Source: Cryptomeria japonica
Lineage: Eukaryota > Streptophyta > Pinopsida > Cupressales > Cupressaceae
NCBI RefSeq assembly: GCF_030272615.1
Contig: NC_081414.1
Span: 526,235,137-526,299,136, forward strand
Direction of reading: 5' to 3'
Length of the DNA stretch: 64,000 nucleotides
How positions within the stretch are numbered: the first letter of the stretch is position 1; the number at the start of each line of letters is the position of its first letter. The position numbers and the translations under genes were made by a program. Of this stretch, positions 11,661 through 24,120 are shown one piece after another. The notes under the pieces were generated by a model that was not told the origin of the DNA, ran no database searches, and saw only the letters and a list, made by a program, of their open reading frames with translations.

Positions 11661-12143
11661 ATTAAAAAGCTCACAGTCCAGCAAACAAGAGCAGTCAGTT
11701 TTAGACTCATTGAACTTCCTAGGTTATTTCTCCGGGTTTTCATCTAGCATTCAGCCTATTTCTGGGTCTCATAAAGTTCATCATTGCTTTACACCTTGCA
11801 TTACATTCACATTTGTCTAAACTTGAGTCAAAAGGTCACTTGCTTGTCCTCATCTTGCTTTGTCAACACACTACATACAACAACATTTTGCTAAGTGGTC
11901 CCTCATCAAGGTCTATCACCTTTGGGTCTCATTTGGTCTTACTTAGAGTCAAGGTCAACTTACCTCATCAAGAGAATCTCTAATCTCTTTGGAAGCCACA
12001 CCCACTCTACTACATACATACTTGGTCTTACACTTTGGACATTGCAAGTACACCTCAAATTCATTTACATTCCATCCAACTCTTGGTCTTCCATACTTTT
12101 CCATTTTCATCTAAAATCACACATCTTGGTCAAGACCTAGTTC

Positions 12144-14432
12144 ATGGTTGAAACCCGTTCCCAAAAATATAGGAGAGAAGCTAAAGAGGCTCAAGAGTCC
12201 GCAAACATGAGTGCCTATGAGTATGACAATGATGTCTTTTTCAATTTTGATCATACCACATTACCTGACATGGACCCTTATAGAAACACTCAAAATGTTG
12301 AGAACATGGATAACACAAATAACAATGATACACACAATGACAATATGGACAACTTTTCTGTACATTCAGCAGAAGTGGAAGATTCCATCATGGATCCCCA
12401 TTTTAATAGATTGGTTGAGGAAATAATGAGGAGAGATAGACAATATTTTCTACAAGTGATTGCGCAAAGTGGAGCCAAGATTCCTCATGATTTTGACATG
12501 TCTCAAATAATGGAACATCGACCTTTGCAAGAACCTCAACTCAACATGGATCAAAGGAGTCCTAATAGTGGAGGTAACAGAGGACCACATTTTGTGCCTG
12601 AATCTCCATCATCTTTGTTTCAAAAAGCTGAGGTCCCACATACACATGGTCAAGCTTATGATACTCACCTTCGCAGACCATTATGGAAGTCTTATGCAGA
12701 AAAATATACTCAATCACATACCAATGCTAAGGACCAACCACCAAAGCAATTGGATATCCAGATGCATGCTCAAAATTTGGAGACAAGGAAACCCCACGTC
12801 AAATTTGGGGGCAACACACTAGAACAAACTCATGACATGCCTGTAGAGTATGGTATATATGGACAAAATAGATATTCCATTCCTCATCATGATTCTATAC
12901 CAAGTGGTCCCTATACACAACATCATTATAGACCTCCTCCATATGAACATGTGTATGATCAATACCATCCATATATGCAACATGCTCCTCCTCCACCCGG
13001 TGCCTCGAGCATGGGGTATGGTCCAAGAAGTCGGACTCCACCTAAGAACAATTTGGAGCAGAAAATTAAGGACTTAGAAAAGAAAATGGAGGACATAAAT
13101 ACACCAAAGCCAGCTTACACAATGAGAGACATATGTCCATATCCATTTGACAAAAGCATTCCAATGCCTCCTTTTCATACACATTTCATGACACCTAAGT
13201 TTGATAAGTACAGAGGCAAAGGAGACCCTAAGGCACATATAAGACAATTTTTCATAACTTGCATTGAGGTAGCATCAAAAGAAATGTACTTGATGAGACT
13301 ATTCCCACAAAGCTTAGGTGATCAAGCTATGGAATGGTTCTCCCAACTTCCACCTGGAATTAAGTCTTGAGGTGATCTAGCAGAATCTTTTATCCAACAT
13401 TTATCATACAACATAGAGACAGACATATCAGTTACCACTTTGTGCAGCACCAAGCAAAAGGATGGTGAGTCATTTTCATCATTCTTACAAAGATGGAGGA
13501 ATTTAGCCATTAGGTGCTCTTATGAAATTCCACAAAAACAAATGGTAGAGACGTTCACCCAGAATGTCAACAAAGACATTGATTATGACTTGAGAAAAGA
13601 TTGTTTGTCTACTTTCAAGGACGTCATTGAGAAAGGATTAGCAACAGAGAAGGTCTTAATTGAGCAAGGAGTCATTAAGATATTCAAAGAAAACAAAGAG
13701 GACTTTAAAGGAAAAGACAAGCCACGATTTTGGAACAAGAACAAGAACACAGTAAATGATGGTGTTGTCGATGCTAACATAGTGAGACCCAAAATCATTC
13801 TTTTTGGATCGTTCTACAAACAACCAAGTGAATACTCAAGTACTTCAAAACCACAAAGGAAATACACCCCATTGGGAGAACCACTTGAATCATCTTTCAA
13901 GAAGCTAGTGGCAAACAAGATAATAACAATTCCAGACAATCCTCCATATGAGCCAAAGGTCAAACCAAATTGGTGGAATGACGATAAGTATTGTGAGTAT
14001 CACAAGAGCAAGGGACATAAAACAGGATATTGTCATCGGCTGAAGAACATTATAAAAGATCTTATTGATAGAGGTGACATTGAGATCGAAGGACATTCAT
14101 CCAATCAAGAACATGAGATGTTTAAGGAACCATTCCCTAAACATGACAAGGGAAAATCCAAAGCCACAGATGAGCAAGCCAACTATACCAGAGCATCCTA
14201 TAACTATGATTCAACTGTTAATCACATTTTCATGGACAACTATGTCTCTACCATTATCATAAAGGACAAAACGCATGAAAATTCTACCCAAAGAGCCAAA
14301 ATTGTCCTAAAAGGCATTGGACCTTCTTCTGAATCTACTTCTGAATGTAATGTCACAACTCGACAAGGTAAGGTCACTTTGCAAGGTGCTCCAGCTAAAA
14401 CCAACACGTCCTCATCGGCCAAACCTGAGTAG
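12144..14432 (+). pseudogene. gag: gag polyprotein of element B (Ty3/gypsy, Tat-like)
   Basis: One frame runs from ATG 12144 to the stop at 14430-14432, broken only by a TGA at 13368-13370 in place of a probable Trp codon. After a long hydrophilic N-terminus (Asn, His, Gln and Pro rich; a coiled-coil-like segment near residue 305) comes the capsid region. The recognisable motif is Y-R-G-K-G-D-P-K-A-H-I near residue 353, followed by a W-F segment and, after the stop, the conserved F-I-Q-H-L region. A single zinc-knuckle-like motif, C-E-Y-H-K-S-K-G-H-K-T-G-Y-C, lies near 13990. The protein would form the virus-like particle. The retained frame shows a modest number of lesions. Element class follows from this gag plus the downstream protease and integrase remnants. 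Confidence 0.88.
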
Positions 14433-15290
14433 AATCTAGTCGAACAATTAGGGAGAACGCCTGCGCTTATCTCCATCCTTGAGCTTTTACGCATATCCCC
14501 TGCACATAAAGCCATGCTTAATAAAACTTTGAGAGAAACTTTTGTCCCCCTTTATCTGAACATGGACCAGTTTCAAGCCATGGTAGGATATATTTTCGTT
14601 CCACATTCCCTTACATTCACTGAAGCTGACAACGCCTTCATAAGCCAGCCACATAATGCACCTTTACACATTGAAGTCTTCCTACACATGCATCGAATAA
14701 AATGAGTCCTGGTAGATGGAGGAGTCGATCTTAATATATGTACTTTGAACACAATAATACAATTTGGATATTCAGATAAAGATGTGAGTGCTAAAAACAA
14801 AATTACCATCAAGGCATATGATGATGAAGAGCATTCATCCAAAGGCACAGTTACCTTACCTCTCAGAGTAGGGCCGGTTACAAAGGATGTGGTTTGTCAA
14901 GTCCTTTATTTAGATCTCACATACAATATACTCTTGGGACGTCCATGGATTCATGAAATGACAGTTGTTCCTTCAACATATCATCGATGTATCAAGTTTC
15001 CACACAATGGAGTTGAAGTGACCGTCAAAGCGGATCCAAACCCATTCATATATTGCAACAATATGCGACCTAGATCAGAAAAAACAATCCCAGTCAATCG
15101 AGAGGTTGTTCCTTCATCATTATATGTTGATCCAGAATCCTTGAAAGCTTCTACATCAAAGCAAGGAGAACTAAAAGAAAACTTCAAGGTTAAAGACATG
15201 GGATGTGGTGAGTATAACTTTCATGTTGATCAACTCCCACTATCTCCTAAGATATTTAGTCGACAAGAACAACCTACAAACAATTTGTAA
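14433..15290 (+). pseudogene. pr: Aspartic protease region of element B
   Basis: It continues the gag frame past the stops at 14430 and 14703. The active-site segment V-L-V-D-G-G-V-D-L-N-I-C lies at about 14706-14741, and the second protease landmark, N-I-L-L-G-R-P-W-I-H, at about 14926-14955. Both are typical of plant Ty3/gypsy proteases, which have D-G/S-G in the active site. A TAA at 15288 ends the main frame. Gag and protease evidently formed one long reading frame before decay. Confidence 0.85.
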
Positions 15291-15879
15291 TGCCAAGGAA
15301 TTGGGTGTGAACCACCTAGTGTTGTGGCTACTAAGTCTGAATGCAAATCTCCTCTAGTGGTGCAAGCAAATCTTGACACCAATAGTCCTAAGAGTCTTTC
15401 CAACAAAGAATCTATTGAATATATCGCCAGCCCTCTTGAGAACTCACATAGCCTTACCATTTCACCCACTCATTCCATTTTCACTCCTTTCCCAGACTTG
15501 CATCAACAAGAATTAGAAAAACCCTTACTCATTGGGGATAAAAAATTAAGTTTTGAAAAGAAAAATCTAAAAGTCAAATAAAGAAAAGGCCTTTAGTCCA
15601 AATCAAAATCAAAAGCTATTGGACCCTACAAAAATCAAGGTCAAAGATAAAAATCCTATGAAAGAAAAAGAGCAAGAGATGATCTCCCCTAATATCAAAA
15701 TAATTGAGGGCAAAAGTTCTACAATTTTAAGTCAAAAAGAATACTTGTTGATCCTAAGTCTCCATCATGCCATCCTACTTTGACTTCTTTTCGCAATCAT
15801 AAGCCTTCATAACTCATCCACTTGTTTCACACATATATTCCCTTCTGGCGATACATCATGGACCTTTAATGAAACTTCC
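15291..15879 (+). pseudogene. Protease-pol linker of element B, RT/RNase H missing
   Basis: The same frame remains open at 15324-15581 but contains only Ser/Lys/Pro-rich sequence. No reverse transcriptase (no Y-x-D-D), RNase H or integrase core appears before the integrase C-terminus at about 15980. In a full element this interval would hold more than 2 kb of pol, so an internal deletion has taken place. Its joint lies somewhere in 15600-15990. Confidence 0.65.
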
Positions 15880-16263
15880 TTGAAGGAATTTGTTATCAGG
15901 GATGCCCAAACTTCTTTAGGTGACACGCATATGGGACTATGTAGTCCACACGCTAGTAATTCTATCTCAGTTCCTTTATCAAGGAAGACAGTCACTCGAG
16001 CTACACATCATTCAGTCAAGGAACAATACAGCTACAATCATAAGGTTAAGCCTCATACATTTGAGGTAGGTGACTTAGTTCTCAAGGAAAATCCTAAAAA
16101 TCAGCAAGACAGAGATAAGGAGGGCAAGTTCGAACCGAATTGGCTTGGTCCTTACATCATCAAAGCAGCCTATGGATCTGGTGCATATCAGCTCTCAACC
16201 ACAGAGGGAAAACCTTTGGAGGATCCTATCAACAACATGCACCTTCACAAGTTTTACACGTAG
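15880..16263 (+). pseudogene. int: Integrase C-terminal end of element B
   Basis: From about 16000 the frame matches the C-terminus of Ty3/gypsy integrase: F-E-V-G-D-L-V-L-K-E, then K-F-E-P-N-W-L-G-P-Y-I-I, then a G-A-Y-Q-L segment and the closing H-L-H-K-F-Y. The zinc-binding H2C2 and DDE core are absent. The first 40 codons look like fusion sequence from the deletion. It ends with TAG at 16261. Confidence 0.85.
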
Positions 16264-17732
16264 CTCTTCAAAATATCCTGATTCAAAAATACAAAAAAAA
16301 AAAATCAGAAAATTTCAAAAATACAAAAAAAAAACCATAAACATAAAAAATTGTTACTTGGTGAAAACCTGGCAAACAAGCGCCTTGTGACACAAAAAAA
16401 ATCAAAAAAAAAGTAAAACAGAAAAACATTTCGTCCAACGGTGAAAACCACTTCGGTGGCGCCCTGGGCAAATACCATGGTTAAAACCGGGTCACCGATG
16501 CCGTGTGTAGAGACATTGCTCCTCCCTCCTTCAGGATTCAATCTCATCCTTCACTTTGCACACACTCACAGCCTTTCCATCCATAATAAATCATCTCTTA
16601 TCCAAGGCTATGGCAAACCCTAAGTCTAGTGATGGGTGTGGAACTAAGAGCATCACATGTTCCGAGGAGTACAGTTTCTTCTAGTTTTCTTCAGTCTTTC
16701 CGCGCACAATCCACAATAAAGCAACACTTGCATCACCAAATCCGCAATAAAGTATCAGTTTCATGGATTCAATTAGTTTCAGATGAGACACAGCAGCAAT
16801 GGGCTTTAGCAAATCAAATCTTTCAACAGACTCAAACAACATTATGGTTCAGGTCTATCTATCCTTTTGTGAAAGTAAACATTCTGACCACAATCAAATA
16901 GACTTATACAAGTGACAAGAGACACTAAACTTGAGGACTACAGTGGATGTTGGTGTCGAGTCTTGGTTTTCTTTTAATTTTATCTTTTGGTGACATGTCT
17001 TTTAGCTTTTCTGGGATGTCTCTGACTAGAGATTATATCTCCAGGATGTCTTTGACTAGAAAGGCAAGGATGGGGTATCGTCACCTATTTTTCTTTGTTG
17101 TCTGTGGATTGTCTCTTAGTAATGCTATGACTTGTCCAAGGATATGAGGACACTATGAGTCTCGTAGGAACTAGGGCATTCTTTGTTTGAAACTGTCTGA
17201 TCTCCATGCAAACAAGTACAATGACTTTCCGGGTCGAACATATATCTGGATTGTTATAACCTATTTGCCATAATAAAGCTCAATGATGATAATAGCACAA
17301 GAAGCTCTTTCACTTCCATATCTTCTATCTTTTATCCCCCTTTCTTAATTGACCTCCATAGTTCTTGAGTCCGTGTAGCCTGCTATCACATGACTGAGTA
17401 TAATGACACCAAAAATATTTGCATTTCATGTAGTTTGCACCTGCATTACCATATATTAGCATTTCATACATATAGATATCACAATTACATCACATCCTAC
17501 ACACAACACATGTTAGCACATTTTACAATCTCATCATGTAAATAGTCATTTGCATTATCATATTCATTTGCATCTCATACATTCACATTTGCATTTGCAT
17601 AACATATTAAAAACATAAAAGAACAAAAATATTGCATGTTATCATGTACATATTTGCATCCATATCATATGCATCACATAGAAGCAACATCACATAGGTA
17701 CACATGCATATAACTACCGCAACGATGAATCA

Positions 17733-17735
<3 letters not shown>
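16264..17735 (+). other. Post-pol spacer of element B
   Basis: It starts with poly-A-rich sequence. Then three spaced copies of a G-G-T-G/T-A-A-A-A-C-C motif next to GCGCC or CCGGG occur at about 16360-16500. A GC-poor stretch with many CATTTGCAT-like words follows (17415-17700). Short plus-strand frames (16629-16901, 16947-17147) have no recognisable domain. The region separates pol from the antisense ORF, as in Tat-type elements with additional ORFs. Confidence 0.6.

Positions 17736-17736
<1 letters not shown>

Positions 17737-17768
<32 letters not shown>
17737..17768. repeat. (AT)16 microsatellite
   Basis: A pure AT dinucleotide run of about 32 bp in the post-pol spacer of element B. Confidence 0.95.
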
Positions 17769-17770
<2 letters not shown>

Positions 17771-18231
17771 AAATCACAAGTGTCATGATACAATGATGTC
17801 AAAATACATATGACACCACAATCACCCGAAGGTGTATTCATACAAAATGGTACAAAACTAATACATAGGGAGCCCTCTAAGGCTATGATGAACTCCCTCC
17901 CTCAGAGCCGGTTGGCCTCGACAGAGTCTGAGCCCTGGAAGGACCCCTCCCTCAAGGATAGTAGCTCATCCTCCTCTCTCCCCTCACCTTGTCCCTGTGG
18001 CTACTCCTGCTGTTGTCCCTGTCCTTGTACCTATCTGGGAACCTATGTTGCTGGCACCTGTAACGCCAATCCACCTCTACCCCTCACTACATGCATATGT
18101 CTCTCCTCTCCGCCCTCTTTCCTCTGAGCCACTCTCCTCTCTACCACTACGCCCCACCTCCATCGTCAGCCTCTACCTCCACCATCCCCACTATCAGCTC
18201 CATCACCTCCACCATCACCCTCTATCGGCTC

Positions 18232-18614
18232 CTATGGATCCGTCAGCCGTGGAAATGGATGCTCTCTCCAATATGCAGTGTACTCTGCATCCATCCCTAC
18301 ATCCTTTGCATTGGCCCAAATGTCCCAAGGCATGAGAACCATCTCTAGAAGTTGTGTCACTGCCTGATCATAAGACAATAATGGCCCCAAATGCACCTGA
18401 TCCCTCACGGTCCGTGCATACATCCTTGACCCCTGTGGCATCCGCTGTATCATGTCGAACTGACTGCATACCCTGTCTATCAACTGCCTCTCAATAATAT
18501 ATGGTGTCCTCCCTATCAAATACCTGCTCCTGAATAGATATGGCAGCTCCACTGCATCATCCTCCCACTCCTCACAGTGTAAGTAAGGCCTCCATACCAC
18601 ACTATCTACCTCAT
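18232..18614 (-). pseudogene. Antisense PMD-like ORF of element B, C-terminal part
   Basis: A minus-strand frame ends with a stop at 18232. It carries hallmarks of the plant mobile domain: a W-R-P-Y segment near its start, then R-T-P-Y-I-I-E-R-Q-L and F-D-M-I-Q. Reading across element N, the frame joins exactly in phase to 26629-27380 if N and one TSD copy are removed. The ORF is antisense to gag-pol and lies between pol and the 3' LTR, the known position of additional ORFs in Tat-lineage elements. Its role in the element is unknown. PMD proteins occur in several transposon families and in host silencing-related genes. Confidence 0.8.
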
Positions 18615-18619
18615 CAATC
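18615..18619 (+). repeat. Left TSD of element N (CAATC)
   Basis: CAATC here and at 26624-26628 flank element N exactly, proving insertion into element B. Confidence 0.93.
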
Positions 18620-19806
18620 TGTTAGGCCCAATATAGAAAGCTAATGTACTGAGAAGGGAGGGGTGAATCAGTACGTCAAATCTTTTCTTCAACAATAACT
18701 TTACTGTTAAGCATAAACTGAATATTGTTGAAACATAATATAAAGCTAAAACAAATAAATAACAATCATACATGATTCACTCCATAACACATATATTTTG
18801 GTTATGCAGAAACTCTTTGTTATAGAGAAAAACTGTGGTGGGGATGGCACCCACAACTTCACTACTGCAATAATAAAGGTTGCTCGGTTAGAGCTACATG
18901 TTTAGCTATTTCTGATAGCTTACCCTATTAGGAGTATCAAGATCTTTAGATCTACCTTGCTAAAGGATTTTACAACACATATTCTAAATGTTGCACCTGG
19001 TTAAAGGCTTTACAATTTATAGACTTTGTTAGAGTCTTTTACCCTGTTAAAGGTTTCTCTTACAACTCAAAATATTACAATCAAAATATTACAAAATATT
19101 TGCAACTTCACATCTAAAATGTTATAACAGATTCTATGTGCTCTAAATGAGATTACCTTGCTTATAGCATACCTCGGTAACCCATAAATTAACTCGGTAA
19201 ACCTTTCTGTTTACTCTATTCCTTGACGGTTCTCTGAAATCCTTCTCGGTGACCTTTGTGTATCTCTGTCAATCATAACAGTCATAACACTCAGTGCTTT
19301 CCCATGATTTTTCTTTTCACATATGTCTTGCTTCACACACACATTGGATCCTCAATTCATGTTGTAAAAATAGATCTCTTATGACGGTGATCTTGTTCAT
19401 GCTTCGATCTTACAAACATGATTCATTAAATGAATAACCATACAAAATTATTTCATTGGATAGATGTTCTCAAAATCATACAAAATCTTAAGGTGTAATT
19501 TCCAATGTGTTAACGATTTCTTGTTCCTCGATCTTTGTAACATGTTTCCACATATGTGTCTAGGTTCAATGGATCTGGTAACATGTTTTACTCGATGTGT
19601 ATTAACTCGGTATACCATCTTTGATGTTCGATAGTCATAGAACGTTACTCGGTAGACAGCTCGATGTATACTAAACTCTGTGACTTGTAACTTATGTAAC
19701 CGACTTCTCTTTACATACCGACTGAATATTTCGGTAGTAATAACCGACTAGGGTATATAGAATGACTTTGGACATAAAACTAATGACAACTTAGTAAATA
19801 GTAACA
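18620..19806 (-). mobile_element. 3' LTR of element N
   Basis: A 1187 bp copy of the LTR at 25437-26623, with the same length and few differences. On the plus strand it starts TGTTAGGCCC and ends AATAGTAACA. A polypurine tract adjoins on the right and a PBS lies beside the other copy, so this is the 3' LTR of a minus-strand element. It has repeated CTCGGT words, about eight in the LTR copy I followed. Confidence 0.95.
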
Positions 19807-20135
19807 ATCTCCCCTTTTGACATTAGTTATGAAATGTTTGACAAAACTTCTTTCAAAGTCATAACTCAAAAAATCTATATACTTACAAAATTTGACTAAA
19901 CTGACAGTATATACAATTGTCAATAAAATAGTATACTCAGGTATACTCCCCTTATCAATATATTGTACATAACTCTGATTATGCATGCAATGTGATCAAA
20001 ATTCTATAATCACTCCTCGGTTCACTGCTCGGTTCACTGCTCCCCCTGTCAAAATTATCTGTATACTCGAATATGCTAATCTGCTCGGTATACTCCACTT
20101 GTATACACTATACTCCCCCTTTTTGACAAACATCA
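19807..20135 (-). promoter_or_regulatory. Polypurine tract plus three upstream PPT-like copies (element N)
   Basis: The true tract abuts the LTR at 19807-19818 (minus AAAAGGGGAGAT). Similar purine runs occur near 19946, 20040 and 20113 (AAGGGGAG, AGGGGGAG, AAAAAGGGGGAG on the minus strand). Three of the four have TGTCAAAA or TTGACAG just before or within them. Multiple PPT copies before the 3' LTR are a described trait of Sirevirus-type Ty1/copia elements. Confidence 0.7.
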
Positions 20136-20162
20136 AAACTAGTTACCATTCGGTGGAGGCAA

Positions 20163-23100
20163 CTAGTCAAAAATGGATTTATACTTTGTTCTTGCATCGG
20201 TGAGAGCAGCAGAGAGTGCATCCTTGACACTATCCATGAGTGAATTCTGAGCTGTAATATCAGCTAACAGTGAAATTAGACCATCTAAAGTGCTTCCCTC
20301 TGGCTGAGTGGATAAGGAGGTAGCCTTGTTGATCTATTCTTGGACGGAGGACAAGTGTGGAATGAATAAGGTTTGAAGAGTCATAATGTCCATCCTTATT
20401 TTGTGCTCTTCATTCCTAAGTTCCAATTGTTGAGCCATGAGCGTTTGTAACTTGGTATAGAAATTCTGAATAGAATTTGGCTCAGTGGTCAATTTATTGG
20501 AGAGATCGGTGATCTCTTTCTCAATCACTTCTATTTTATTCTTGATATCTTTAATGAATAAAGAAAATGTACAGAGTTTCTGAAATAAATAAAGAATGTG
20601 CTTGAGTTGAGGGGACAACTCAGCAATAAATTTGACAAGTTTTACTTTACCGATAGCAATGGCTTTCTGTACCTCTTCAATCATTTTTGCAGTGAGCTCT
20701 TTGTCCTTCAATTTGCTCAGGTATTCAGATGCGTCTACTCCAGATGCTTCTATTTTTGTGAGGAGTTCATCCAGTTGAATATGGATGGCTGCATCTGTTG
20801 TCACTGTAGCTTCAGGTAGCATTTCTGTTAAGAGTGCTTTGACCTTCTGAAGTACTCTATTTTTCTTTTGTATAGCCATTTGTTTCTCTTGTTCTGCTTT
20901 GGCTTTTCATAGTTCACCGAATTCAATAAGTGCTTGCCCTTTTAATTTGGATATGTCTACATTCAGCAACAGAATTGGTTTGGACAAATCTAACTTGAAA
21001 CTATGCTTTTTCATTTTCTTTTCTTTAGAAGAGGAGGCTTTCACCGGTTGAACTAATACAATGGCTTGGGAGGTTTGTGCACCCTCGGTAGGTTGCTCAG
21101 TAGAGGCAACACTTTTGTCAATTTCTTTAGCCTCAGATGTAGCCTTCGGTGAATCCTTGCTCAGGGTCTCAGTTGTAACACTGTCAATACTTGAAGGGGC
21201 TTGAGAAGTCTGTTCCCTGGTGGCCTGACAAGTAGGTTCTCCTTTTGTAGACTGGTGACCCTCTTTTCCTTGTTCAGTATCCTGAGGTGTCTCGGTTGAA
21301 ACATGTTGACTTACCGGAGGATAGGACTTGACTTGTTCCAAAACCAACTCACTTGATACCAGTTTGGCATAAGCATTCCCTTCTGTCATTTCCTGTTCTT
21401 GTTCCTCGGTATCCATGACATCCTCATCAAGTTGTATAGTTTCAGCGGGATCTTGCTCGGTGATATCCACTATTTCAACTTCACCTTGCTCATTAGTACT
21501 CTTGATTCGAAAGATTTCTTGCCATTTTTCTTTTGTCTCTTTCTCTACTTCAAGATAAAGGCCATTCATCAATTTCAAGGCTCTTTGCTTGACTAGGAAG
21601 TTTGTGTGGTAGTTTTTCAGATGTTCACTTATCTCATCTACCGACATGTCTGGAAAGAGATGTACCAGACTTCTTTCTCTCATCTTCTTTTCCGGGTCCA
21701 TAGCATATTTCCACCTGTTATCAATGTGTAAGTACAATGATTTTGGAAGAGAATTAGTTACTTCCAATGGGACCAATTGGAATTTAAAAAGTGTACATAC
21801 AACTGACTCTTCTATTTGCCTCTTTTCTTCTTCTGTCCGAGAGTCATATTTGACATACCTAAATGCTCCAAATCCACCATATTGTTTCAAATTGGCACAA
21901 AAATTATCAACACTATGTACATCTTCCTTTTTGCTTTTGACAATTTGAAATTTATTTTTGTCTTCAGATTCGGTGTCACTTGAATCTTTATTTAAAATGA
22001 GTCTCCGAGTAGACTTCTTATAAGTTTTTGTTACCTTTGGAACTGCCACATTTTTATGTTTCTTGCTCGGTGACACTGCAGATGATCTAGTATTTGGGCG
22101 CTTCACTGGAGGAGTCGGTGATACCTGTGATGTATCCTGTTTCTTCTTTTTCAAAATTTTCCCTTTTGGCAACTCGGTGCTCAATGTAATAGCTGCTTCT
22201 TGAGCTTCAAATTCCTCCTCAGTGATGACTTGAACGCTCTTGAAAGGAGTGGAGAAAGAACCTTCTCCAAATTTATTTGTTAATGCTTTAATCATTTTTG
22301 TTGCTTTCCTTGTAGTCTTTGGTACTAAATGCTCATTTTGACTTTTTCTTTAACTTCTTCATATGTACCGTATTTGATCTCAGTAGCATGCCTTGGTAGT
22401 GCAAGAAAAGCATCTATCTGTTGTTGTGTAATGTCAAAATCAATCTCATAACCCATAGGTGGAAAAGATTGAGTTCTCGGTTCTACCGCATTGACATAGC
22501 AGTAGTCAATGTCCACTTCAAAACATATACTATCCTTGTATTTCTCCACTAACTGGGGTGGTATCCTGTACCTGTTATGCATCTTTTCCTGAAACATGCT
22601 AAAATAATCATCCATAATCTCATTGAAGTTATCACCTAGCTATTTGATGAAGTCGTTGATTTGATGGGTAATTGGTTGGTGTAGCTCCCAAACTACATTA
22701 CCGACAGATGGAAAGAATTTCTCAAAAGAGAAAAACATGCATACCAAAAGTGATCCAAACTTCAGTGTGTTTGTCAAGTTGTTCTTCTTCAGCTTCCTTA
22801 TGGTGTTGAGATTTTCAAAAAGATTTTTCAACAACACTTCGCATAGATCAATCTCCATACCTTTCTTCACAATTTTATAGGCTAAGTCAACAGCAGCACA
22901 GGGTACATTGTTTTCCCTTGCCAATTGAAAGAAACAATAACCTATGACTCTAATTGCAAACTTCAGCTCTGCATCTGTGACATTGTTCAGTTTCAGACCT
23001 CTGCAATCAGATTCAACTCCGGTTAAAGTGATCAGTTCCTTCTGTGAAATCATTTTCTGAGCTCGGGCATGGTCAAAAATAGGGTAACCGGTGATCAAGT

Positions 23101-23498
23101 GGATGATTTCCTTGGTGATCTTGAATGGTTGCTCTTCTAACCACATAAAGTCATCATGAACTCTGCTCAAAACAAATTTAACCCATTGGGGTTTGAAGAC
23201 TCGCGGGTAGGTTAGGGCTTCGGTCAATCCCTTGATTTAAATATGTTCAAACTTGCTATCCAGTTTTCCATCGGTACACAATTCATCATATGTGTCCTTG
23301 ATCTCTGTGTGACCTAGTTCCTCAACACGACACTTAGTGAAGAATCTGACATCCTCAACTAATAAAACCCTATCCGGAATGAGTGAAAATGCAGTTTTAT
23401 CATCCGGTTCAGATGCCACTTTGGGAGGTAGTGAGTATTTTAGTACGAGCTTCTCAATGTTCTCAACAACAACGGGTTTCTAAATCTTAGGAGCCATT
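20163..23498 (-). pseudogene. ORF2 of element N: large non-pol protein with coiled-coil C-terminus
   Basis: About 1,112 codons from ATG (23496-23498) to TAG (20163-20165). Damage is light: stops near 23480, 23237, 22640, 20904 and 20334, and one frameshift near 22325. The N-terminal 400 residues are globular, with segments such as I-T-G-Y-P-I-F-D and Y-C-F-F-Q-L-A-R. The middle is basic, then acidic and Ser/Thr/Glu-rich. The last 250 residues are helical with heptad-like Leu/Ile spacing. No RT, integrase or protease motif is present. No clear signal peptide is seen; one hydrophobic stretch lies near 22740. By position (before multiple PPTs) it could be a Sirevirus env-like/extra ORF, but similarity is unproven. 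Confidence 0.7.
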
Positions 23499-24120
23499 TC
23501 AAACTTTGGATAATCACTAACAAAAGAACCTTAGGGTTTGAAAACTTTTAACTAGCAGACACTTTCCACTTAGTAAATATAACACAGATATTCACAACTG
23601 ATATGATCGGTTAACTTGCTTGACAATGCATTGTGATTGATATAAATACCTTAAATTTCGCTTCGGAAGAGATTTTATCGCCTTGAATTGCTTTGCTATG
23701 CTTTATGAAAACTTGGTAAGTATAAAATGACCGTGCAAAAGCTTTAAGTACACATTTTACCTTATCGGGCTCCATGCAGTTAGGTCAGAAAACATTAAAT
23801 GCACTTGGTTCCACTAAACCGATTTACCTTCCTCTTTATGCTTTTACTGAGTAGCCAGACTTCCTACATTTACCGACTTAATAGGCTTCCAAAAGACTTG
23901 GTAAAATTTCAAACTTGCTAATGCATCTTAGCTATGCAAATTTTGAATTAAGTACATGATAAAATAGGAACTATTAAAGATTTAACTTTGAGAGAATGTA
24001 GTCCCTTCGTACCTTTACCGATTAATTTGGAATAGATGCACTTAACTCGATAGGTAAGGTGCTTTCTTCATTTGACACAATTTCCTTCTTTTTCCAAATC
24101 ATCTAGAATTTGCTTTTTAT
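23499..24120 (-). other. Non-coding gap of element N between ORF1 and ORF2
   Basis: About 620 bp of AT-rich sequence with no open frame of note. In an autonomous element pol would be here, and none of its motifs remain. CCGAC/TCGGT words continue through it. Confidence 0.6.

Noticed and set aside
17810-18335. Pro/Ser-rich plus-strand ORFs
   Set aside because: Partly the reverse of the antisense PMD ORF of element B and low-complexity; no independent support.
20598-21948. Plus-strand ORFs at 20598-20819, 21399-21596 and 21646-21948
   Set aside because: Reverse-strand shadows of ORF2 of element N.
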